Assembly: GCF_902364365.1 (NCBI RefSeq)
Contig: NZ_CABJDN010000009.1
Coordinates: forward strand, 124,001 to 188,000
Direction of reading: 5' to 3'
DNA: 64,000 nucleotides
Source: Bacteroides intestinalis
Lineage (GTDB): Bacteria > Bacteroidota > Bacteroidia > Bacteroidales > Bacteroidaceae
Part shown: positions 9,110 through 18,190 of the stretch, piece by piece
Layout: each line of letters opens with the position of its first letter
How positions within the stretch are numbered: the stretch's first letter is position 1
Notes under the pieces: generated by a model
Told to the model about the DNA's origin: nothing
The model's database searches: none
What the model saw: only the letters and a program-made list of their open reading frames with translations
Made by a program: the position numbers and the translations under genes

Positions 9110-11047
9110 TCAAATATACTTGATGATTGTTTCCTTTAATCTTTCGTAAGTATATGGTTTGGCAATAATATCATTGCATCCGGCGGCTAATGCTTGTTGT
9201 TGTTCTATCAGGAAAGCATTGGCCGTCACCGCAACGATAGGCAGATCGATGTCAATGGTACGTATCTTTTCCGTAGCCTGAATACCGTTCATCACCGGCA
9301 TGCGGATGTCCATCAATATCAGGTCGGGACGCTCGCGCAAGAAACTATTTACGGCCTCTTCGCCATTGGTAACCCACGAAATGGTGTAGTCCTTCTTCAG
9401 CAAAATGTTTATCTGCATAAAGTTAGATTCCGTATCTTCGGCTATCAGAATTTTCTTCCTGCCGTCTGATCTTTGCTCTACGTAAGTATTGGCCTCAACA
9501 AGTTCACCCGTCCCCTGCACAAACTGGCGGTAAGGAAGAGTCATCACGAAAGTGCTCCCCACTCCTACTTCGGACTCTACGGAAATCTTTCCTCCCAATC
9601 TCTCCACGATGCTCTGGCAGATGGGAAGCCCCAGACCCGTTCCCTGAACAAAATCGTTCAGCTTTTCAAAGCGGTTGAATATCAAGGGCAATTTCTCCTT
9701 TGCAATGCCGCAACCGGTATCCGTTACATAAACCTTCAACCATTCTCCGCAGACCTCCAACCCCAGGGTGATGGCCCCTTCATGGGTATTCTTAATGGCA
9801 TTGGAGAGGAAGTTGAACAGCACTTGCGTGATCCTGTTCCGGTCCACCATAATCCAGATTTCCTCATCGGGACGCATCACATTCAGTCGGATGCCCGTTT
9901 TCATTTTCAGGCGATGCACTTTCTCCACTTCGTCAATCAGTCCGCTCATTTCGACCAACTGGAAGTTCATTTCCGATTTTCCCGACTCGATGCGGGAAAG
10001 GTCCAGAATGTCATTTATGAGTTGCAACAACAGGTTGCTATTCTTCTGAATGATGTTCAGGTATTCGGCTTTCTCCACTTCATCTTCCGTCAAAGCTATG
10101 ATTTCAGAGAATCCCACGATAGCATTCAAAGGAGTGCGGATTTCGTGACTCATATTGGCCAGGAACACCGATTTCATGCGGTCGGCCTCTTCTGCCCGCT
10201 GCTTCGCCTCGATGAGTTCATTGGAGCGTTGCACCCTGTCACCGATATCGTGTATCAATGCCATCACTTTATTATCTTCGAACGGAGCGATGCGTGCCTG
10301 GAAATAATGCCTTTCGGAATCATCCACATCCAGGGGATATTCTATCTCCTTCAACTCCCCGTCTTCGAGGCATTGACGTATGTTCCGTAGAAACAGGTCG
10401 CTGACTTCCGGAGAATAGATGGTGCGTCCGTCCGCTCCCCGTAGCTGTTCAACGGGATGGAGCAAAATGGTGTCGGAGGACATTAACACGTCGGTGATAA
10501 AGAAATTTTCATCGAAGATGAAGATGAACTCAGGCAATGCTTGTATTATCTTCCGGTTTCGCTCTTCCACGCGCGATAAGTGTGCTTCGCGTTCGCACTG
10601 CCCGGTGACGTTCACGGTATAGCATAAGAGCCTTTCCGGATTTCCACTTTTATCTTTCTCTACAGATAAGAGGTGGTCCTCCAACCAGACTATTTCGCCA
10701 TGCGCGCCTACGCAACGCACCCGTAAGACATTGGACTCATCAAAGCCATCCAATTTCTTTTGAAAGCCATCCAACGACACCAAATGCTTATCATCGGGAT
10801 GCACAAAGCTACAGAACTCTTCCAAATTCTGATAACGGATGCCGACTTTATCCAAGCCTAAACTTTCGAAATATTCCTGAGTGAAAGTGCACTCCAGGGT
10901 ATTGATATTTATCTCCCAGAGAGCTATCTGATGGGCAGCCAGAACGGAGTTGACCTTCAATAATTTCTCTTTCAGTAGTTCCGTGTTCTCGTCTTTCTCG
11001 GTAGTAAGAGAAGCGGAATCATGCATTTTTATTTTGTCTTGCGCCAT
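9110..11047 (-). CDS. Hybrid sensor histidine kinase/response regulator with PAS domains
   Basis: With ATG 11047 (MAQDKIK) the protein is 645 aa. It has two PAS-like domains (about 35-150 and 165-265) and a short coiled linker. The HisKA motif NMSHEIRTPLNAIVGF holds the phospho-His, and an HATPase domain follows with DTGCGIA and GTGLGLPI. A C-terminal receiver domain contains LILMDIRMP with its phospho-Asp. There is no membrane segment, so it should be a cytosolic sensor. A TACATTTG box at 11087-11094 on this strand would start transcription after 11080, excluding the longer start at 11119; ATG 11065 remains possible. No partner output gene is adjacent. Confidence 0.88.
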   Translation of the reverse strand: MAQDKIKMHDSASLTTEKDENTELLKEKLLKVNSVLAAHQIALWEININTLECTFTQEYFESLGLDKVGIRYQNLEEFCSFVHPDDKHLVSLDGFQKKLDGFDESNVLRVRCVGAHGEIVWLEDHLLSVEKDKSGNPERLLCYTVNVTGQCEREAHLSRVEERNRKIIQALPEFIFIFDENFFITDVLMSSDTILLHPVEQLRGADGRTIYSPEVSDLFLRNIRQCLEDGELKEIEYPLDVDDSERHYFQARIAPFEDNKVMALIHDIGDRVQRSNELIEAKQRAEEADRMKSVFLANMSHEIRTPLNAIVGFSEIIALTEDEVEKAEYLNIIQKNSNLLLQLINDILDLSRIESGKSEMNFQLVEMSGLIDEVEKVHRLKMKTGIRLNVMRPDEEIWIMVDRNRITQVLFNFLSNAIKNTHEGAITLGLEVCGEWLKVYVTDTGCGIAKEKLPLIFNRFEKLNDFVQGTGLGLPICQSIVERLGGKISVESEVGVGSTFVMTLPYRQFVQGTGELVEANTYVEQRSDGRKKILIAEDTESNFMQINILLKKDYTISWVTNGEEAVNSFLRERPDLILMDIRMPVMNGIQATEKIRTIDIDLPIVAVTANAFLIEQQQALAAGCNDIIAKPYTYERLKETIIKYI

Positions 11048-11086
11048 AATAACAAAGTGTATCATGTAAAGGCTACGAAAATTAAG

Positions 11087-11094
11087 CAAATGTA
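11087..11094 (-). promoter_or_regulatory. Bacteroides -7 box for the hybrid histidine kinase
   Basis: The minus strand reads TACATTTG, a full match to TAnnTTTG, 40 bp upstream of the chosen start codon. It decides against the longest open frame. Confidence 0.55.
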
Positions 11095-11147
11095 ATAAAA
11101 AAGAGTAAGTAATATACAATCGCGTTCTTTTTTTTACCCCAAAAGGC

Positions 11148-11155
11148 TATCTTTG
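11148..11155 (+). promoter_or_regulatory. Bacteroides -7 box for mnmE
   Basis: TATCTTTG followed by C matches TAnnTTTGC and lies 20 bp upstream of ATG 11176. Confidence 0.6.
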
Positions 11156-11175
11156 CAACTCAAATAACAATTTTT

Positions 11176-12576
11176 ATGATGAATCAGGATACCATCTGTG
11201 CCATTGCCACGGCTCAAGGAGGAGCAATCGGAAGCATTCGCGTCTCAGGAGCGGACGCCATTCGTATCACCAGTCGCATTTTCACCCCGGCAAAATCCGG
11301 TAAAACGCTGGCGGATTGCAAACCTTATACATTGACTTTCGGAAAGATACATGATGGAGAAGAAATCATCGACGAGGTTCTTGTCAGCCTGTTTCGCGCC
11401 CCGCACTCTTACACGGGCGAAGATAGTACGGAGATCACCTGCCACGGTTCGAGCTATATCTTGCAACAGGTTTTGCAATTGCTCATCAAGCACGGTTGCC
11501 GCCTGGCGGGACCGGGAGAATACACGCAACGCGCCTTTCTCAATGGCAAGATGGATTTGAGCCAGGCCGAAGCCGTGGCGGACCTGATTGCTTCTTCGTC
11601 TGCCGCCACCCACCGCCTTGCCATGAGCCAGATGCGTGGCGGATTCAGCAAGGAACTTACGGAGCTACGCAACCAGTTGCTACACTTCACTTCACTGATT
11701 GAGCTGGAACTTGATTTCAGCGACCATGAAGAGTTGGAGTTTGCGGACAGAACGGAGCTTTGCCAACTGGCGGATCACATAGAGGGAGTCATTTCCCGAC
11801 TGGTACATTCGTTCAGCGTAGGAAATGCGATCAAAAACGGCGTACCGGTAGCCATCATCGGCGAAACGAATGCCGGGAAGTCAACGCTCCTCAATGTATT
11901 ACTGAACGAGGACAAGGCTATCGTGAGCGACATTCACGGTACTACGCGCGACGTGATTGAAGATACGACCAATATCAGCGGTATTACTTTCCGTTTCATT
12001 GACACGGCAGGTATCCGCGAAACCAATGATACGATTGAGAGCCTGGGCATAGAGCGTACGTTCCAAAAACTGGAACAAGCGGAGATCGTGCTTTGGATGA
12101 TTGATGCAACGGACGCAACGTCGCAAATGAATCAGCTATCGGGGCAGATACTTCCGCGCTTGGAAAGAAAGCATTTGATATTGGTATTCAACAAAGCGGA
12201 TTTATTGGGTACGGCTCATTCTGATGAGGTGTTGTCTGCGGCCTCTTCCATCATTCCTGACGCCGAATGTATTTTTATTTCCGCCAAGAAAAGGCAAAAT
12301 ACGGATGTGCTTCAGAAGAAACTTATAGCTGCCGCCAATCTGCCTGCGATAACCCAGAACGACGTGATAGTGACCAATGCCCGCCATTACGAAGCCCTTA
12401 CGCATGCTTTAGAAGCCATCGGACGCGTACAACAGGGATTGGCAAACAATCTTTCCGGGGACTTCGTAGCCCAGGACATCAGGGAGTGCATCTTCCACTT
12501 GAGCGACATCGCGGGGGAGGTGACGAATGATATGGTGCTACAAAATATATTTCAACACTTTTGCATCGGAAAATAG
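11176..12576 (+). CDS. mnmE: tRNA modification GTPase MnmE (TrmE)
   Basis: This 466-aa protein has the N-terminal folate-binding domain, the helical domain, and an inserted G domain with GETNAGKS (G1), DTAG (G3) and NKAD (G4). The invariant C-terminal FCIGK carries the Cys important for activity. With MnmG it makes 5-carboxymethylaminomethyluridine at the wobble position of certain tRNAs. The gene is intact up to its last codon. Everything downstream looks mobile, and the FCIGK codons are probably the integration site. This is the same target used by Salmonella genomic island SGI1 (known from the literature). Confidence 0.96.
   Translation: MMNQDTICAIATAQGGAIGSIRVSGADAIRITSRIFTPAKSGKTLADCKPYTLTFGKIHDGEEIIDEVLVSLFRAPHSYTGEDSTEITCHGSSYILQQVLQLLIKHGCRLAGPGEYTQRAFLNGKMDLSQAEAVADLIASSSAATHRLAMSQMRGGFSKELTELRNQLLHFTSLIELELDFSDHEELEFADRTELCQLADHIEGVISRLVHSFSVGNAIKNGVPVAIIGETNAGKSTLLNVLLNEDKAIVSDIHGTTRDVIEDTTNISGITFRFIDTAGIRETNDTIESLGIERTFQKLEQAEIVLWMIDATDATSQMNQLSGQILPRLERKHLILVFNKADLLGTAHSDEVLSAASSIIPDAECIFISAKKRQNTDVLQKKLIAAANLPAITQNDVIVTNARHYEALTHALEAIGRVQQGLANNLSGDFVAQDIRECIFHLSDIAGEVTNDMVLQNIFQHFCIGK
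12541..12576 (+). other. Probable ICE attachment site (attL) at the 3' end of mnmE
   Basis: The last 12 codons of mnmE are the boundary between core genes and an integrase-bearing element, the integrase being encoded 1.3 kb further on. The element keeps mnmE intact, as expected when the crossover core lies in its 3' end. The other end (attR), which should repeat part of these bases, is outside the window, so the exact core cannot be defined. Confidence 0.5.
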
Positions 12577-12580
12577 ATAG

Positions 12581-12620
12581 TGATTACCAACGATTAGCAT
12601 AGATTACTATTGATTGATAA
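12581..12620 (+). repeat. Four direct repeats of a 10-bp unit (GATTA core)
   Basis: GATTA occurs at 12582, 12592 and 12602, and GATTG at 12612, exactly 10 bp apart and starting 5 bp after the mnmE stop codon. The spacing equals one helical turn. The position beside a presumed att site is where tyrosine integrases have arm-type binding sites; that role is inferred. Confidence 0.6.
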
Positions 12621-12649
12621 GGCGTTCATTATGAGCGCCTTTCTTTTTG
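12619..12649 (+). terminator. Intrinsic terminator downstream of mnmE
   Basis: AAGGCG (12619-12624) pairs with CGCCTT (12636-12641), extended by a G-T pair and TCA/TGA to a 10-bp stem with a 3-nt loop. The tract TTCTTTTTG follows. It would end mnmE transcription inside the element. Confidence 0.75.
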
Positions 12650-12760
12650 CTCGTATTAGCGATAGTCATCGTTGATACTCGTTTTTCAGCTCATTTTTGT
12701 ACCGTATTTGAGCCTCGGAGGGTTGCAACAGAAAACAGGTTGGAAAGGTCGTGGAGAAAG

Positions 12761-12800
12761 TTGACAATGGTTGACAATGATTTACGATGGTTGACAGAAA
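12761..12800 (+). repeat. Four tandem 10-bp repeats (TTGACAATGG-like) upstream of the HTH gene
   Basis: The units are TTGACAATGG, TTGACAATGA, TTTACGATGG and TTGACAGAAA at 12761, 12771, 12781 and 12791. They end 43 bp before ATG 12844. An iteron-like operator or integrase/excisionase arm site is likely. Confidence 0.65.
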
Positions 12801-12843
12801 TCGGAAGAAATAAAGCGAAGTATAACATTAAAAATGAGCAAAA

Positions 12844-13755
12844 ATGGCAAGTAGTAGCATTAGAATTAAGAAGGTATGCGAGTGGTGTGGAGAAGTTTTT
12901 TACGCACAGAAGACAACAACGAGATATTGTTCTCATCGCTGTAATAGCAAAGCTTATAAAGAAATTACTCGCAACAAGCGAATTCAGGATACTGAAACAA
13001 AAACAGATATTCTTATCAGTCAGCAACCCATACAGATGATAAAGGACAAAGAGTTCTTATCTTTTGCGGAAGCAGGAACTTTATTAGGTATATCAAGGCA
13101 AGCTGTTTATAAAATAGTTGCAGCAGGACATTTGAAAGCATCTAAAATCAGCAGCAGACTTTCATTTATCAAACGAAACGATATTGAGAATATGATTGAG
13201 AATAAACCCTACGAAAAAAGAAATAAAAAAGATATTGCCCCTATCACCGAGTTCTACACCACCGCCGAAGTCAAAGAGAAATATAATGTAGTTGATTCGT
13301 GGATATTTGTGGTTGCTAAGAAGCATAACATTCCACGAACTTTTAATCGTGGTAAAACTTACTGGAGTAAAAAGCATATTGATAATTATTTCGGCAAGAA
13401 AGCTGCTGACTCGGAAATCACTGAGTGGTACAGCGTACAGGAGATTCAGGATAAATTCGGTATGAGTTTAGCAGCCATCTATACGCTTGCTTCAAAGAAT
13501 GCAGTTCCTAAAAAGAAAGAGGGGGTTATGGTAAGTTACTCTAAAAAGCACTTTGATATTGCCAAAGGAATAGCTCAGCCTGATGAACCGCAATATTATA
13601 CGGTGGCTGAAGCAATGGCGAAGTTCAACCTTACACGTGATCAACTTTATCATTATTCCAAGTATCACAATATTCCACGGGTAAAAGTGGGCAAATACGT
13701 CAAAATATCACGGCCTGAACTCGATAAGCTTTTTGAAGCGCCCAAAATAGAGTGA
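12844..13755 (+). CDS. Zinc-ribbon protein with four excisionase-like HTH modules
   Basis: This 303-aa protein starts with a small zinc-binding motif, CEWC (Cys12, Cys15) and CSHRC (Cys29, Cys33). Four similar winged-HTH units of the MerR/excisionase type follow at about residues 60-110, 128-178, 188-235 and 245-298. Each begins with a (F/Y)xTxxE or SFAEA helix and ends with a Lys-rich wing. Such proteins commonly stand directly before the integrase in Bacteroides elements and may act as recombination directionality factors. The four modules match the number of 10-bp repeats upstream; the link is my inference. Base composition is AT-rich compared with the core genes. Confidence 0.72.
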   Translation: MASSSIRIKKVCEWCGEVFYAQKTTTRYCSHRCNSKAYKEITRNKRIQDTETKTDILISQQPIQMIKDKEFLSFAEAGTLLGISRQAVYKIVAAGHLKASKISSRLSFIKRNDIENMIENKPYEKRNKKDIAPITEFYTTAEVKEKYNVVDSWIFVVAKKHNIPRTFNRGKTYWSKKHIDNYFGKKAADSEITEWYSVQEIQDKFGMSLAAIYTLASKNAVPKKKEGVMVSYSKKHFDIAKGIAQPDEPQYYTVAEAMAKFNLTRDQLYHYSKYHNIPRVKVGKYVKISRPELDKLFEAPKIE

Positions 13756-13843
13756 ATTATTCGACGGTGATGGTGGTCACCGTTGCATCACTGATTTCCT
13801 TTGCCACCCAATTTATATGTATAACTTTTTAAATAACAATTGT

Positions 13844-14950
13844 ATGACACACACATGTACCAAAGTTACAGTACGTCAAAGAGCGATCCGTAACGACAAA
13901 ATTTCACTTTATCTGGATTATTATCCGGCAGTTCGTAACCCCGAAACGATGCAAATGAGCCGTCGGGAATATCTCGGTATCTATATCTACGCTCACCCAA
14001 AGAATGAAATGGAGCGTGAGTTCAACAACGATATGCTGAACAAGGCAGAAGCGATTCGCTGTATCCGGGTACAGTCGTTAATCAATGAAGAGTTCGGCTT
14101 CTTAGACAAGCACAAGATGAAAGCTGATTTCCTGGCCTACTTTGCCAAAATGATGCGTAGCAAAGACCAGAAATGGAAAGTGGTCTACGCCCATTTCTCT
14201 AACTTCGTGCAGGGCAAATGCTCGTTTGGTGAAGTGAATGTTGATCTATGTAAGCGGTTCAGAACTTATCTGCTGAATGCCAAACAGCTAAAGCATACGC
14301 GGCACAAAGTATCTCTGAACTCCGCAGCAGGGTACTACTCCACATTCAGAGGTTTGCTAAAAATAGCGTATCGTGATAAATTGCTACGTGAGAATATCAA
14401 CGACTTTCTGGATAAGATAGAATGTCAGGACGTAAAGAAAGAGTATCTAACATTGGACGAGGTGAAACAGTTAGCTGCAACACCGTGCGACATCCCTGTT
14501 CTCAAAGCGGCCTCTCTGTTCTCTTGTCTGACGGGACTTCGTATCAGTGATATCATAAACCTGCAATGGTCGGACTTCGATATTGCCCCCGACCACGGCT
14601 ATTGTATTCGTATCCGCACTCAAAAGACCAAAACCGAAGCCACGCTCCCCATCAGCCATGAGGCTTTTGAACTCTGCGGAGAAGTCGGAATGGGGAAAGT
14701 GTTTAAGGGACTTAGCCGAAGCATGATAAATTACCCACTTAAAAACTGGCTAAAGCAAGCTAAGATAAATAAACATATCACTTTCCATTGCTTCCGGCAC
14801 AGCTTTGCGACCATTCAAATTGCTGCTGGAACAGATATTTACACCGTCAGCAAAATGCTGACCCATCGGAACGTATCGACTACGCAAATATATGCGGAAC
14901 TGGTAAGTGAAAAGAAACGAGAATCAGCAAATAAGATCTCTCTAAAATAG
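13844..14950 (+). CDS. Tyrosine site-specific integrase
   Basis: With ATG 13844 the protein is 368 aa; a longer start at 13817 adds nine residues of poor quality. It has an N-terminal SAM-like/core-binding domain (about 105-200). The catalytic set is Arg in TGLRISD (near 233), HCFRHS (His near 315, Arg near 318), His in LTHRN (near 341) and the nucleophile Tyr in TQIYAEL (near 350). It should catalyse integration and excision of this ICE at mnmE. The N-terminal region resembles the Bacteroidetes integrases with a phage_int_SAM_5 type domain. Confidence 0.92.
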   Translation: MTHTCTKVTVRQRAIRNDKISLYLDYYPAVRNPETMQMSRREYLGIYIYAHPKNEMEREFNNDMLNKAEAIRCIRVQSLINEEFGFLDKHKMKADFLAYFAKMMRSKDQKWKVVYAHFSNFVQGKCSFGEVNVDLCKRFRTYLLNAKQLKHTRHKVSLNSAAGYYSTFRGLLKIAYRDKLLRENINDFLDKIECQDVKKEYLTLDEVKQLAATPCDIPVLKAASLFSCLTGLRISDIINLQWSDFDIAPDHGYCIRIRTQKTKTEATLPISHEAFELCGEVGMGKVFKGLSRSMINYPLKNWLKQAKINKHITFHCFRHSFATIQIAAGTDIYTVSKMLTHRNVSTTQIYAELVSEKKRESANKISLK

Positions 14951-14984
14951 ATTAATAACGCTTGCAATCATGAACAATATTAAT

Positions 14985-14992
14985 TATATTTG
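14985..14992 (+). promoter_or_regulatory. Bacteroides promoter for hipBA
   Basis: TATATTTG at the -7 position is preceded 20 bp upstream by TTG (14962-14964), a good -33/-7 pair. Transcription would start near 15000, so the start codon of the regulator is ATG 15017 and not 14990. Confidence 0.65.
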
Positions 14993-15016
14993 CGCATTAT
15001 TAGATACATTATTATC

Positions 15017-15319
15017 ATGAAAAGAGCTTTATTACCCAGTCAACAGCGAACGCTGACAACCTTAGGAGAAAATATCAAATATGCACGCCTCCGCCGTGAC
15101 CTCTCTTCAGAACAAGTTGCAGAGCGTGCCGGAATATCACGAAACACACTCATCAAGATAGAAAAAGGAGACGAGGGTGTCGCTATCGGGTATTATTTTC
15201 GTGTGTTAGCAGTCCTTGGATTGGACAAGGATATTTTATTAGTCGCAAAAGATGATGAACTTGGTCGTAGATTGCAAGACGTTAAATTAACAGTAAAAAA
15301 ACGAGCTTCAAAAAAATAG
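15017..15319 (+). CDS. hipB: HipB-like antitoxin, XRE-family HTH repressor
   Basis: This 100-aa protein has an XRE helix-turn-helix (about residues 12-65) with SSEQVAERAGISRNTLIKIEKG and a basic C-terminal tail. It is followed 3 bp later by hipA, the classic type II toxin-antitoxin order. It should neutralise HipA and repress the shared promoter. The start was chosen from the promoter position. Confidence 0.82.
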   Translation: MKRALLPSQQRTLTTLGENIKYARLRRDLSSEQVAERAGISRNTLIKIEKGDEGVAIGYYFRVLAVLGLDKDILLVAKDDELGRRLQDVKLTVKKRASKK

Positions 15320-15322
15320 AAA

Positions 15323-16579
15323 ATGGCACAGATCAAAGATATATATGTATATATGGATTGGCAAGAAAGCGATTCTCCAATTCAAATGGGTGTGTTGCAT
15401 AGTGAAGTATTACGCGGCAAAGAAGTGTTTTCTTTTGAGAATAACACTGACTGGCTAACCTACAAACAATTCAGAGCCTTGGATCCTGACTTAGCTCAAT
15501 TCTCAGGGAAACAATACTTGCCGGCCGACAAAAGTAATTTTGGAATGTTTCTCGATTCATCCCCGGATCGTTGGGGGCGTATGCTGATGCGCAGACGGGA
15601 AGCGATCAACGCCCGCATAGAAAACAGACCGAGTAGAACACTCACCGAAGCTGATTATCTATTAGGTGTTTACGATGGCAACCGAATGGGAGCTTTACGA
15701 TTTAAACTATCGCCCGATGATGAATTTATGGACAATAATAAAGCCATGGCAACACCACCGTGGACATCCATTCGTGACCTTGAATATGCAAGTCTTCAAC
15801 TGGAAAAAGAGAATTTGAAAGACGATGCAGAATATGCAAAGTGGCTCAATATGCTCATAGCACCCGGTTCCTCATTAGGAGGAGCTCGCCCAAAAGCAAA
15901 TATTCTGGATAATAATGGAGCACTTTGGATTGCAAAATTCCCAAGCGGACACGATACCAAAGATATGGGAGCATGGGAAGCTGTTATCGCAGAGATGGCA
16001 AGAAAATGCGGTATTGAGATGTCTGAAAGTAGGGCACAAAAGTTCAGCAACAGACAGCATACTTTTCTCACAAAACGATTTGATAGGATAAATGGAAGAC
16101 GAATACACTTCGCTTCTGCTATGACATTGTTGGGTTATACGGATGGTACCAACTCAGCAGAAGGCGTCAGCTATTTAGAACTTGCAGAGTGGATTGGACG
16201 AAATTGCGACAAGGTATTGCAGAATCTCGAACAATTATGGCGACGCATCGTTTTCAATATCGCTGTATCGAATTGCGATGACCATCTTCGCAATCATGGT
16301 TTCCTACTTACGCCTAAAGGCTGGACACTCTCACCTGCATACGACATCAACCCAGATGAACATGGCATGGGATTAAAACTAAATATTTCAGAAGATGATA
16401 ATTCTCTTGACTTCGAATTAGCATTGAGTGTTGCTGCCTATTTCGGATTAGATAATGCAACCTCGAATGAAATAATAAATCAGACAAAGAAAGTAGTATC
16501 AAATTGGCAACAACTTGCCACCCAATATGGAATTTCACGTTCTGAACAAGAAGATAATGCCGAAGCTTTTCGGTATTGA
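15323..16579 (+). CDS. hipA: HipA-like serine/threonine kinase toxin
   Basis: This 418-aa protein has the N-terminal HipA subdomain (about 1-110), the GGARPKA loop near residue 192, a kinase-like core with TKRFDR, the catalytic motif SNCDDHLRNHG and the metal-binding segment SPAYDINP. HipA of E. coli phosphorylates glutamyl-tRNA synthetase and induces dormancy; the substrate here is not known. In this ICE it probably stabilises the element by post-segregational killing. A strong terminator follows. Confidence 0.88.
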   Translation: MAQIKDIYVYMDWQESDSPIQMGVLHSEVLRGKEVFSFENNTDWLTYKQFRALDPDLAQFSGKQYLPADKSNFGMFLDSSPDRWGRMLMRRREAINARIENRPSRTLTEADYLLGVYDGNRMGALRFKLSPDDEFMDNNKAMATPPWTSIRDLEYASLQLEKENLKDDAEYAKWLNMLIAPGSSLGGARPKANILDNNGALWIAKFPSGHDTKDMGAWEAVIAEMARKCGIEMSESRAQKFSNRQHTFLTKRFDRINGRRIHFASAMTLLGYTDGTNSAEGVSYLELAEWIGRNCDKVLQNLEQLWRRIVFNIAVSNCDDHLRNHGFLLTPKGWTLSPAYDINPDEHGMGLKLNISEDDNSLDFELALSVAAYFGLDNATSNEIINQTKKVVSNWQQLATQYGISRSEQEDNAEAFRY

Positions 16580-16588
16580 ATAGTCTAT

Positions 16589-16624
16589 AAATCCACAGTA
16601 GCAACTTTTGCTATTGTGGATTTT
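16589..16624 (+). terminator. Intrinsic terminator after hipA
   Basis: AAATCCACA (16589-16597) pairs with TGTGGATTT (16615-16623), and the inner TAGCAA pairs with TTGCTA, giving a 16-bp stem with one G-T pair and a 3-nt loop. Confidence 0.8.
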
Positions 16625-16711
16625 CCTCTTGTAAGGGTAGACAAATACTACTACTTCAACGACATAAGCTGTCACTTAGCCCGGAAATTTTAAATCAATA
16701 AGTTATTAGTA

Positions 16712-16719
16712 TATATTTG
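16712..16719 (+). promoter_or_regulatory. Bacteroides -7 box for the two-TM hypothetical protein
   Basis: TATATTTG followed by C lies 26 bp upstream of ATG 16746. Confidence 0.55.
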
Positions 16720-16745
16720 CGCACAAATGATAACTATTGATTAAT

Positions 16746-17453
16746 ATGGCAGCAAAAAAGTACGACTACATTATTATTTACAGTATTCTATTTGCATCAA
16801 TACTCAGCATTGCTGTATTGGTGCGCCTGCTTGTGATTTCGGAACTACAAATGGATGAGTTTTCCGGACTTGTGGCTTTTGTCATAGTGTGTTTGTTGCT
16901 CGGAGCCGCTTATCTCAGCTTTCAATCCATTATTGACGTATGGTTGCTGCCTGTGATAGAGCGGACCTTTAGAAAGAAGTATCCGCAAATAGAATGGGAA
17001 CCGGAGGTTGAGCCTATTGAGTCTATACCCAACGGAGAAATCTCTGTTCCCAACTACGACGAGTATAAACAGTATGCTCAGCAAAAGATTCAGCAAGAAC
17101 AAGCAAAGGTTTTAGAAAACGTCCTCACCTACACCGTACAAGAACTTGCGTTATATCTGACCGAGAGTGAGTTGCAACAACTCTGTGAGCATATCCGCTT
17201 CTTTCAATATGCTACTGAGAATGAGTACAAACAGATAAAAACACCCATTGCTATTGATGCTACATTAAAATCAATAGATTTAATGCACTTCGGTTGGAAT
17301 ATCGGCAACCAGTTCAAGAAAACAGGAATAGAGACAGCAACTTTTGTTAAACGGGTATTTGCCGAAAGACTAAAGGAGAATGAGATTTCCACAATAAAAC
17401 GAAAACTAAGAGCAGAAGGAGCATGCATTATCAAGATTAAGGAGAAACTATAA
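16746..17453 (+). CDS. Hypothetical membrane protein with two N-terminal TM helices
   Basis: The 235-aa product starts at ATG 16746, 27 bp after the -7 box. It has two transmembrane helices (about residues 10-30 and 40-65) and a Glu/Gln-rich cytoplasmic region of about 150 residues predicted to be helical, including YAQQKIQQEQAKVLENV. I do not recognise the family. The position between hipBA and a second HTH gene, in an AT-rich block, suggests element-encoded cargo or a maintenance function. Confidence 0.6.
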   Translation: MAAKKYDYIIIYSILFASILSIAVLVRLLVISELQMDEFSGLVAFVIVCLLLGAAYLSFQSIIDVWLLPVIERTFRKKYPQIEWEPEVEPIESIPNGEISVPNYDEYKQYAQQKIQQEQAKVLENVLTYTVQELALYLTESELQQLCEHIRFFQYATENEYKQIKTPIAIDATLKSIDLMHFGWNIGNQFKKTGIETATFVKRVFAERLKENEISTIKRKLRAEGACIIKIKEKL

Positions 17454-17637
17454 ATATTAATTTCTACTCTCGCTTTGGGCGGCAACATTACATGGGCAGA
17501 CTTACATACGCCTTAACATCCTGATATACAGCCACAATCATCAATATTAAAGCTTACAACAGTTATATCCCAGTGAAAGAATCCACCGTAAAATCACTTA
17601 TTTTCTTTGTGCGTCGAACTTAAAAAAAGATGCGCTT

Positions 17638-18003
17638 ATGTATAATGATGAAATCACTTTCGATAAGTTACCGCAAGCGATAACTTATTTGATCGAACAG
17701 GTCGCTGAGTTAAAACAAATGGTGTTGAAGCTGCAACCAACGCAATCAGAGAAGCATGTATTGATAGAGATAGACAATGCATCACGAATCATTAAAAAGG
17801 CCAAGTCTACCATCTATACCCTTGTACGCAAAGGGCTTCTCCCCTATTACAAGAAAGGAAAGAAACTCTACTTTTACGAAGATGAACTATTGGCGTGGAT
17901 TGAGAATGGGCAAAAAAAGACCTCCGAACAGAATTATGACCAAATGTTAGCTTCAATGCAAAAAAGTATGCGCCGTAAACCGAAATCCGGTTTCAGTATC
18001 TAA
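17638..18003 (+). CDS. Excisionase-like helix-turn-helix protein
   Basis: This 121-aa protein has an N-terminal helix (about residues 10-40) and a MerR/Xis-type HTH (about 42-92) with IDNASRIIKKAKSTIYTLVRKGLLPYY and YFYEDELLAWI. The C-terminal tail is basic. HTH_17 proteins of this size serve as excisionases or transcription factors in Bacteroides ICEs. It is the last gene of the AT-rich integrase module. A weak -7-like TTTCTTTG lies at 17602-17609. Confidence 0.7.
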   Translation: MYNDEITFDKLPQAITYLIEQVAELKQMVLKLQPTQSEKHVLIEIDNASRIIKKAKSTIYTLVRKGLLPYYKKGKKLYFYEDELLAWIENGQKKTSEQNYDQMLASMQKSMRRKPKSGFSI

Positions 18004-18190
18004 CCTCATTATACCAATAATGTACCGCTTGTTCTTGTTTTGCGTTGCGTATGTAGCTTTGTCATGTCCGATACCGTGTAAATTGGTGCAGAGAGCAACA
18101 TATTTTTTTGCAACCAGCATATTTTCTCCGTTTTTAATTGCCCGGTTCTCCGATAATCCATTCCTTTGCAGCAGAACAATACATTTAACT

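Noticed and set aside
12647..13039. 130-aa open frame overlapping the four-HTH gene
   Set aside because: It crosses the 10-bp repeat array and overlaps the zinc-ribbon N-terminus of the real gene in another frame.
18020..18190. N-terminal extension of the PRTase-like protein
   Set aside because: The segment is AT-rich, hydrophobic and unlike the rest of the protein; ATG 18191 gives a normal start.
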